Assembly (NCBI GenBank): GCA_019648995.1
Contig: BLXT01004630.1
Location: 1,064,648-1,093,657, forward strand
DNA length: 29,010 nucleotides
Origin: Plakobranchus ocellatus
Lineage: Eukaryota; Mollusca; Gastropoda; Plakobranchidae
Direction of reading: 5' to 3'
Shown in pieces: positions 1-9,121 of this stretch. The position numbers and the translations under genes are program-made. The notes below the pieces were generated by a model. The model saw nothing but the letters and a program-made list of their open reading frames with translations. It ran no database searches and had not been told where the DNA came from. Position 1 is the stretch's first letter. Every line of letters starts with the position of its first letter.

Positions 1-409
1 TTTTGGTATTTCCTTCTCTGCTGCCTCAGTTACTGCTGCTTTGAAATCTTCCCATTGTTGATCTACTTCTTCTGCTTCTCCTATGGTTTCAAAGTTATTT
101 TGGACAGCAATGCAATATTTTTCTCTGATAGCCTGGTTAGATTTTAATGTGGCCAGATTAAGTTTGATATTTATGATCTTTCTATGTGTTTTCTTGAGTT
201 TCAGTTTATATTTGGCTATCACTGGAGCATGATCACTGTAGCAGTCTGCGCCTGGATAACTTTTGGCAGAAAGAAGTGCGTTTCTGAATCTATGACTTAA
301 CAGGATAAAGTCTATTTGGTTTCTGATTTCCTCCCCTGGACTCTTCCACGTCCATTTTCTTCTTGGTGGTTGTTGAAACCAAGTATTGCCTATGATGAGG
401 TTGTTCATT
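1..409 (-). mobile_element. RTE/BovB-like LINE, C-terminal endonuclease part (sense segment of a twin-primed copy)
   Basis: Read on the minus strand from about 408 to the window edge, one frame stays open for about 135 codons without a stop. It matches the C-terminal half of an apurinic/apyrimidinic-type LINE endonuclease. QIDFILL carries the conserved Asp, YSDHAPV is the catalytic SDH motif, and IIGNTWFQQPPRRKWTWKSP lies upstream of them. A Lys- and Glu-rich linker follows and would lead into the reverse transcriptase beyond the left edge. This protein style is often annotated 'craniofacial development protein 2-like', but it belongs to RTE-type retrotransposons. The lack of stops suggests a young insertion. 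The first third of the endonuclease is absent here; part of it lies inverted next door at 410-1071. Confidence 0.85.
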
Positions 410-1071
410 TTACACGGTGAGCGGTATAGGAGACATAGGGATAAAACCCTACCCTATAAACAGGAGAAGTAAGGCGTCTCCTTCCCTCCGCTAGCCTGTG
501 GGAGACCCTTGGGCAAGGTCGAATACCCACGTAGCCCCCCGATCAGGGACACGTGAACTCAGGGTAAGCAGCTGAGGGATGAAGAGGAGAGCAGCCAAAA
601 TAGTTTTGGAACTGGTCGACTCTTCACTGCGTTGAGCAAATTGCTGAGGCAACCCACCCAGTAAGGGCACTGCTCTTGTAGAAGGATCGCAAGCCACTAC
701 AAGTATAATTGCAAAGCAAATCATGGTAGTCACAAAAAACAAATATAAAGCCAACGACGTCAAGGGGTGGCCTGCTATAAACAGGCCAGTCTCGTCCGGT
801 AGGGGCAGTCATGTGCCGCAGGTGACCCTCGACCGTCATCTGGTTACTGCGTGCAAAACAACTACAGCAACAACAAAAATAGCTACATGGAATGTCAGAA
901 CTATGTTACAAAAAAGGAAAATTAGATAACATCAAGCTTGAAATGGAAAGAATGAAAATCAATATTTTAGGCCTAAGTGAAGTCAGATGGCAAGGGGCAG
1001 GAGTGATAACATCAGGAAATTATAAAATATTTTACTCAGGAGGCACAACACATGAAAGAGGAGTTGGTATA
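410..1071 (+). mobile_element. RTE/BovB-like LINE, 5' UTR and N-terminal endonuclease part (inverted segment)
   Basis: This piece begins with about 310 bases of relatively GC-rich 5' leader. An endonuclease start follows: ATG at 723, then IATWNVRTM (catalytic Asn), LSEVRWQGAG (catalytic Glu) and ERGVGI. Homology stops near 1071, so roughly a hundred endonuclease residues are missing before the part found at 1-409 on the other strand. The reading frame is broken at 910-915: a run of six A gives QKRKIR then stop, where five A would continue as QKGKLDN. The two pieces are head-to-head with the 5' leader at the junction, which is the geometry of an inverted 5' segment made by twin priming. Confidence 0.85.
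429..506 (+). other. Structured LINE 5' leader with competing stems
   Basis: GGAGAC at 429-434 can pair with GTCTCC at 476-481, and the same GTCTCC can instead pair with GGAGAC at 501-506. Inside the first arrangement, ATAGGG at 435-440 can pair with CCCTAT near 452-457. Some RTE and R2 elements are known to carry HDV-like self-cleaving ribozymes at the 5' end, so this is a place to test for one. I could not fit a full HDV fold by eye, so the ribozyme idea is only a suggestion. Confidence 0.3.
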
Positions 1072-2677
1072 CAACATATAGTATTGGATTAAATGCATTC
1101 AGAAGTTGGTTGCCCATTCAGGCCAAATAAAAATCTAGACTCCCTTTTGAGTAATGTATTCATTTCAGATATAAATATCTATCAAAAAATTTGAGATCCC
1201 CCCTCCTTGTGTTTGCAGCATTTTTTTTTTTTTTTTTTTGCTGCAAATGTCTTATTTGGTGTTGATATTTCAATGTCAAGTAAATTGGTTACTTTTAAAA
1301 ATTTGCCAATGGGCTTAAAAAAATGCACAGCCATTTAACTCTATGTATACTATGCAGTTTGTTGGCTTATCATTTTTTAACGTCCACACCATTTTGTTAA
1401 TTTTAATACAAACCTGAGTGTAATTAACCAAGGGAGGCGACTGTGGAAAAATATACTAGCATAAGGGAACACCTTTACTACCCTTGAATTTAAATTTTTC
1501 ACATCTGTTACTGTAGTTTTGTTTTGTTAATTTTGAAAAGGAAATTGTCTTTGCCCCACTCTCAGAAAGTTAAAAATATTTTATTTTAAGTTTTGGCATC
1601 GGTCAGTGTCAATCGATAAACATAACCTGAAAGGTTCAGGTGTTCTACATCTAAAATAAAGAGAAGATAAATGTGTTATATGGGTTTAATAAACAGAACA
1701 ACGACCTCACACTACAAACACAGCAATGAATTATAATTACTTTACTGATGGGTCTAATCTTTCTGTTATATGAGTAGTACTCAATTTTTAAAAGTCTTTG
1801 CAGGATGCATGATTGGATGCTTCAATGATAACAGTTCCTCAATAAGGTCTGTTCTTGTCACATGTAGGTTTTTATTTGTGTTCAAAGTCTCTCTTTCTTT
1901 CTGTCAGTGACATGTATAATTCAGGAGATTTTTATTCCAGAATTTTAAATACATTGTCTATTGTTATCCTTCCTGGATTTGAACCCCTTACAAAGCAATT
2001 CAACACATTGTTGTAGCTCAAATTTTGTACTTGCACATTATTTATATACATGACTCTGTCTTCTCTAGTCTCTCTCTGAATACACGTGATTTTATCTTTT
2101 GGCATATCCTTCAAATGGTAAAATTTAAATCATCATTTTATGTTGGTATTAATACTTTTTCTGTGGCTCAGTTGTGCCTTTAACTTGTAGAATTCATATA
2201 TTATTCCCTCCCAAATGTGTTTTATATTGATATTCGGTTCATTGCAAAGGTATGCATGTAGTATATATTCATTTTTTCAATTATGTTTAATACTGCAGTC
2301 TTTGCTTTTATGATTTCTTTGACTTCTATTACATTATGTGAGACTTCAGAATCATTTGTAAGTGTTCTGTTCTCCAAGTCTGTACTATAAATTTGTTGTT
2401 ACTTGCCTGTAATCTCATTGATAGGCAGAACTTTGATCTTAATTATTCGATTCCAGACTGTAGGCAATAATGCTAGAGGCTACAATCATGCCTTAACACT
2501 TTAATTTATAACAAAAATTATCAACCAGAGTACAAAGTGTCAACAGCCAAGCATATGAAATAAATCATTCAGAAGAAGTTGTTTGCTGCTGCAAAATAGT
2601 CTGCCTAAACTCACAAAGAGGCTCACATACAAGCTGCAGACCTGTGCTTTTTGCCCTCATTTTTTTTTCTCGTGACA
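1072..2677. other. Gene-free AT-rich stretch upstream of the zinc-finger gene
   Basis: I see no coding exon or recognisable element here. It contains a T19 run at 1221-1239 flanked by an inverted repeat. It also contains a B-box-like GGTTCAAATCC on the minus strand near 1978-1988 without a convincing A box. Any promoter or 5' UTR of the gene starting at 2678 should lie in the right-hand part, but no TATA box or CpG-rich promoter is obvious. Confidence 0.5.
1211..1249. repeat. T19 homopolymer inside an 8-bp perfect inverted repeat
   Basis: TTTGCAGC lies just left of the T run and GCTGCAAA just right of it, so the homopolymer forms the loop of a perfect 8-bp stem. Confidence 0.6.
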
Positions 2678-2735
2678 ATGTCACTCTTGAATCGAACTGG
2701 GATGTCTGTTGATGACCCAAAAGTGGCTGAATCAG
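2678..2735 (+). CDS. Zinc-finger gene, exon 1 (start codon)
   Basis: ATG at 2678 has A at -3 and an in-frame stop upstream at 2606. It encodes MSLLNRTGMSVDDPKVAES plus the first base of an Asp codon, and reads like a genuine N-terminus. The proposed donor CAG|GTTTTG is weak and the following intron is only 77 bases, but the phase fits exon 2 exactly (g + at = Asp20). Alternatives: ATG 2749, reading through the acceptor tract, or ATG 2830 inside exon 2. Confidence 0.6.
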
Positions 2736-5700
2736 GTTTTGTGTTATAATGGAGGCTATATCAAGTTTCCATTGTGGCTTGCTATATAATTATATATTTT
2801 TTTCAATTTCAGATCAAAAGGCACAGTTTATGACAAAAAATCAACTGTTTAAGAAGTCAAGGCACTGTAAGTATTTGGTAGAATAATTTTGTTAGATGTC
2901 TTGTGACTATAGCTATAACTTCAAGAAGTATTGAATTTGATTACTTCAAGTTTGATGTGAATCCAATATAAAGTATGGGGTTTTTTTCTATTTTTTATAA
3001 ATTTTATGCATGATTGGAGCGGTGGCTCATCTGGTAGGGCAGTCAGCTACCAACTCATAGGCCCAAGGTTCGAATCCCAGTCCAGGCCAAGTCAGTTTTT
3101 CATTGTTCTTCTGTGTCCACCCAGCACTAAATGGGTAGATAGGTCTCTTAAGATCTGGCGAAAGTAAAGGGGGCAAGGAATGCAGTGGCAAACTATCACA
3201 TAATGCATATGCCAAAAACAATAAGAACCCTACTCCTGGTTCCCGCATGTTTGGTCTAAGCATCAGACACACTTTTTTATGTATGATTAAAAACACTTGT
3301 TCAAGGTTTGACAATAAAAGCAAAGGAACATGTCATGATTTTAAATAATAGTAACAGTTGGACAATAAACAAGGAAACAGAGAGAAAAAGATGTGGTTTA
3401 TCAGAAGAGTGATGAAGATATCATGGTTTATTGAATTGGTACTAAAAGAAGCTAAACTTTAATGATCACTAATTAAAACCGTAAGACAGAGGCAACCACA
3501 GTTTTTAGGTCATATTTGCTGACACAAGGGTTTATAGAACACTTAACAATCACTGGAAAGATTGAAAGCAAACGCAGTAGAGGTAGGCAGAGAGTAACTT
3601 TTATTGAAAGTCATATTAAAGTCATGGCCAATAGGCAGTGGTAGAAATGCGTTTTGAGGTTAAACTGAGAATAGGTTTGAGTAGAGGAACATGATTGCAA
3701 ATGCCTGTTTCAGAGAAGGCACCTAAAGAAGAAGATTGTTAATGTGTTGAAATATCGATAGATATTGGAAATTTTTGTCACCGTTAGTGCTTTAAGAAAA
3801 TCATTTGTAACTTAACATTAGTATGTTTTTCTTTGTAACTGACTTTTTTTATGAAAAGCAGGTCAAAATTACATGCAAAAGGAATGAAAAGGAAATGGTT
3901 TAAACAAAATCCTTGTGGGTTATTTTATAATGTGGATCTCAGATTATGTCATTCAGGTGATTTGATCTTGAAATGAGTGTGAAAAACTTTTAGGAAGAGA
4001 TAGAGTTTGAAAATTAGATAATCAAGTTATTGAAATTCTAGACAACAGCCCTTGCAATGAAAGACATGAGCAGAAAGTTTTTGTTCAATAATTTTTTTCC
4101 AGCCTTATTTAACAAAATTGAATCCATTGATATATGTTACAAAAGATCTTCACCAATTATTTTTTTAAAGGATTGTCAGGTACCAAGCCCTTTTCCCCTT
4201 TTTCAAATGCTTTATTTATATTGTATTTTGATTATTTTTCCTTTTGTGCTTATTACATGATCAACATTCACACTAATAGTAGAATTACCTGTGCAAGATT
4301 TGTTCCTTCCTGTTGTTCCTTAGAACACTATCCACTGCCTCTTGAATCTTCTGAAAATGACTCTCACAAATTATAAAGGTTGTCTGAAATGGATAGTAAT
4401 ATAAAACTCCTATAGATATTTTAGTCATTTGAACTGCCTTTTTTGTGACAAGTTATCTGGGTAATCTAAATTCATTTTTAAACTAATTGTGCATATTTCT
4501 TATTTTTATTTAAAGTTTTTTTTCTTCTTCCAAAAAAGTTTATTGTCACTCACCTTACTAATCTAATATGTTTACCATATGAAGTTTTATAAAGAAAAAG
4601 GTTAATATTTTTTTTCCGTTGGTTTTTACAGCTACAACAAAATCAAAGCTAAAGCCAGCATTAGTTCAAAGCCCAAAACATGGGCAATCTGAAACATTTG
4701 ATAACACCCACATGTTAGCTGATCTCTATACAAGGCTGAAAAAAACCCATGATGATCAGAAGGAGACAAGATTCTGTCCAGTTACATATCCATCTTATGA
4801 CCAGTCAGAGACAAGATTTTGCCAAGATACATATCCTCCTTTTCAACAATCTGCAGCATCAAATTTCGAGTTTTTGGAGCAAGAGGCAAACTCTGAAGAT
4901 GAGACTAATGCTAAACATTCAGTTGGGAGGATGACCAATGAATCTCATGTTGAGAATTGCCCCAAAGAGTGAGCTTCTATGCTTTGCTTCATTCCTCATG
5001 CCTTTTTTTAATAAGTAACTTTTCTCAGAATAAAAGATTGCAAGTTCATGAAAATAAGAGATGTTACATTTCCTGTTTTGGAATGAGCTGCAGTTTTTTA
5101 AATTTTTTCTTTTTTTTTTAGGAAAAGCAGGATTTTTATAAACCTTTCTGCCCAGCAGAAATTTTAGAAAGAAACATTGTTTTAAAAAGTGCTTGATGTA
5201 ACGATTCTGTTTTTGAAACAAGATGGCTGCCATTGTATTTCTATGACCATTAGCTATACATCTCTAATATATAACTCTAATTTTATGAAGAGTAGAGCAG
5301 GTTGCACATGGCATTTAGTATTTTGGTGCACTGTAGCCATAGTTGTGAAAATTGAAAAAGTTCATGCTTTTTTCTTAAGGCCAGCCAGTATATCTGTCAT
5401 GGATAGATATGCCATTTTATTGAGTGAAATTTCCTGTGTGACATGTATTGAATAAATGGTGACTATGGTTTTGTTAAGATAATCATTTAATTGAAGCTCC
5501 AGTTCTTTAAGGCGGAGATTGCATCTGTAGATATTATGCTTTTTTTTTTTTTGCAATTAGCATCAGTTTCTATTTTATCAAAACCTGTTTCAGCACTTAA
5601 TTTTCATACATTTTTTTATTTCAAATACAATCTTCCTTTTTTTTTTTCATTTTTTCAACAATGTTCTAGACAAGAAACTTACCAATATAAGCTGGCCACA

Positions 5701-8700
5701 AAATTATTTGCTTCGGATAGTTCATGTCGGAACAATATTGAGTCTGTGAGTATCCATTCTTTTCTTTTTTTAATGGTTCAAAAATTTCAATATTTTTTTA
5801 TGTTATGTTGTTCTTTGGTTAAATTGTTTGCATTTAGGAACTGAATTTAGCTACCTTATCTTTTCTTTCAGACATTTTGTGATTGTAGCTACAGTGAGAA
5901 AATGGTAGTCACTCTGTTATTGGACAGTTCAGTGGGATTCTGTCTTCAAAGAAATCTCCAGTTCATATGCCAAATTTATCAGCAAACATGTTTTCATCTC
6001 TTTTATACGTTTCTAATAGTCCCCTTTTTTTAAATAAATAGGTAGATTCCTTTTTCCACTTTAAGTGTGCTTTAGCTATGCATCAAGTCAAACCTTTAAT
6101 AATACTAAGTTCCATTGTTTCTTTTCACAGGTCATGGAAGAGTTCATTAAGGCTGACAATGCTGAGCATCTCATTTCTCCAGACGACAAGCAGAGGATCC
6201 TGGGTAAGTCTTTGAAAGTTTGAAAATTGAGATGCAGTTTCATTTTTTTTAACAAGTTATTTATACCATTTGTCATATTACAAATGGGATAAAAAAGAAG
6301 AACTATGAATCACAGATTTAGAAGTAAATGTTATTTTACAGAAAATCTGAGCATACCTTTAAGGTGATAACTCTTTCTGTTTTTAGCCAAGTGGTAAGAT
6401 GAGCCTCACTCTAGTCTTTGCCTGTCACAGTTGTGATCAAAACATGTCTTGCGTATGACTTCCCTTAAAACAGGCATTATTTTTATGATGAATGAAATTA
6501 ATTACTTAGGAAAGGATATTTCAGGAGGGATTCATTTCATGTAAATTAAGAGCTCTTATTCAGTTTCATGTAAAATATCAAACACAGTCCAACTGTTTGG
6601 ACAAATATAACTGTAAAAGAAAGATTTGAAAATTGAGTGACTATTGCACACATGTAATTTAATTCTTGTAAAGCTTTACGTTGTGCAATAGTTTGTTTTT
6701 CATTGCCAATGCATCTTTTTCCTCTCTGCTCTAAAGCTTTTGTCTGCTTACAGCCCATAAGCCTCATTATCATCAGCATAATTATACTTCTGCAACTTGA
6801 GAAATTATTTATATGCTTTTTTTTTCTCAGAGGCTGTACAACAATGGATGAGATCTGCTATTTTCTATGAGCAACAAATCATACAAAAAATGCGTGAGCC
6901 TTTGACACCAGAAGAAGCAAGAACCTTAAACGCTATGACCAAGGAAGATTGGAAAAAACTAGATGCAGCACAAGATGTATCGTTGAAATGTCAGTTACAG
7001 GTAAGTTCTTTTTTATCCATTCAGATATGCGGTGTTTTCAGAAAAAAATTGTGTTTAAGCCTAAAGACAATAGAATGCTAGCACTACCTCATGCTCTACC
7101 AAAGTAAAGTAAATTATCTTCAGATTTAGACAGCCTAATATTTACAATGGTGTGAACCTTGACATGAACAAAATTTAAGATGAATGCAAAGGCTTGAATT
7201 TATTGCCTTACGCAATTCAATTGAAGAGTGTTTTTTTTTAACACTCAGTATTTTCCAATTTGTGATTTTCAAGTTCTGAGACTTAACAATCAAAATGCAA
7301 CAAAGCAAAAGAATTAATTTATAAAGTTAAACTTAATATATTTCATTATAGTGAATCATAGTAGCTTTTTTGTTTTTGTAAGACATGACAACTATGCAAA
7401 TTTGAAATAAATGAAATAAATTCAGTGTTCATAAAAAGGCAGTTACTGAGTTTTGGAAAAATCCTCATCAGATGAGATTGGATCAAACTTTGTGATGAGT
7501 AGCAACAGATATAAGATTGAAAGCCATATTGAATATAGTACTGCTTTCATTATATTAGTTTGTTTTGTACAGTTCATAGGCTTCTCTTAAGCATCCTTAT
7601 ATGAATTTGAAATGAATCATATCACTTTATGCCATGGCAATCCTTTGCTGATCATGCTTTAACATCATCGTAAAAGCTTTGTTTGTGAACTGACAAAATG
7701 TAGCATCTCTCTTGCCAAGCTTCTGTTAACCTACATTGAAAAGTCAGTGACCCAAATCTGTGATTCACTAAGCAAACTTGATCAGCATCCTACTTAAAAA
7801 TTGTTCTGCTTAGCTGAGAACAGTTCTAATAAGCCCAGCAAATTCTGTGCTGTGTTTAAATGATGCTGCAATCAACATTTCGATTTTTTTGCTTAGCTAT
7901 GTCTGAATAGGCTAAAATTTCATGCAATTGAATAAAATTGATAAGCTACAAACTACAACTGATTTCAGTTGTTTACCATTAGAAAAAAATTAACATGAAG
8001 TAGATATTGAAATTATAATTTGAGTAGTGTCATTTTGTGGAGAAATTTACCATGGAAATAAAAATAAGAGTACCAATTATAGATTTTAAGAAGAATCAAA
8101 GACAATACCAAAGGTTTTTCCTACTGCAAACTGAAGAGAATGAAGTTTCAAACATGTTGTCTTGCTTGGATTTTGAAATGGTGGCTCAACACAATTGGAA
8201 TTTAAATTTTTAGGCGGTTCTGTTGATTCTAAGATGTGTATTTGGTTCATTTCATAGAGTTGTGCTACTAGAATGGCCTCCCTTGCTTGGAGTATTACAT
8301 GCAGTCAGAAACAAAAGTATTAATAATGGGATTATTCTCTCAGGAGTAATCTATCACAGATTATGTTAGATCTGCAAATTATACATTGTAATCAATTGAT
8401 GTTACTATTGCAAGTTTTTTTTTCTTTTTTAAATGAAGTTTCATATCCCTTTTTTCTCATGCTTTCAACACCTAGTTTCTTGTGCCCAGTTAACTTGAGC
8501 CTTAAAAGGGCTTTCCACGGTACAGTTTTCCGTATGGCTTACTAGCTGTAGGGTATCAGTACGGCTCAAAAAAAAATTCCCTATCTCTTTGTCACCTACA
8601 AGCATTTCCATGCCAAAGAAAACACTGTACGGTAAAAAAAGCTGTACGGCTTTTTTTACTCATGGAGCGGATTTTATCTGCAATGCCATACAGCTTTTGA

Positions 8701-9043
8701 GCAGAGCTCTATTTTTGGGGGGTATCAAAATCAAAATTTTTTTAATCTGACTTCAGATTCAGAATCTATGCCTCATTTCCATGCAATCTAATACCAAATA
8801 TCCCCTATTTCTATAGAGGATTTTTAAAAAGAGATTTCAAACAGACCTTCTACTTGAGAACCGAGCTCTGTCTATATTTTTTTTTTCCTCTTTACTTATA
8901 TAAAAATTTTTTTTTTTATGTTTGAGGCCAGCTAATATTTTTCACTGCACTTTTATCGATCTACATGCTTGGAAATATTTGAAAAAATTATTTACGTATA
9001 CAACATGTATTTTTTCCTTGCGATTCTAAACCTATTTATTCTC

Positions 9044-9121
<78 letters not shown>

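Larger units (their letters stand above)
2867..4631 (+). other. Intron 2 of the zinc-finger gene, with two retroposon insertions
   Basis: The intron runs from GTAAGT to TTTTTACAG. It holds a tRNA-derived SINE at about 3014-3280 and a truncated LINE tail at 3385-3735, both in the same orientation as the gene. I see nothing coding in the rest (3740-4600). Confidence 0.8.

Noticed and set aside
1..1071. Host 'craniofacial development protein' gene
   Set aside because: Motifs are those of a LINE endonuclease; the common gene name for such hits is a known misannotation of RTE-type elements.
1932..2114. Minus-strand 60-codon frame and B-box-like sequence
   Set aside because: No A box at the right distance, no second copy, and no recognisable protein; too weak to call a SINE.
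2749..2812. ATG 2749 with a good start context as the gene start without the first intron
   Set aside because: The peptide is translated through a typical polypyrimidine acceptor tract and is rich in Phe and Tyr as expected of intron sequence; kept only as an alternative.
5874..5895. Extra 22-base exon between exons 4 and 5
   Set aside because: Exon 4 ends in phase 0 and exon 5 starts in phase 0, so none is needed, and 22 bases would break the frame.
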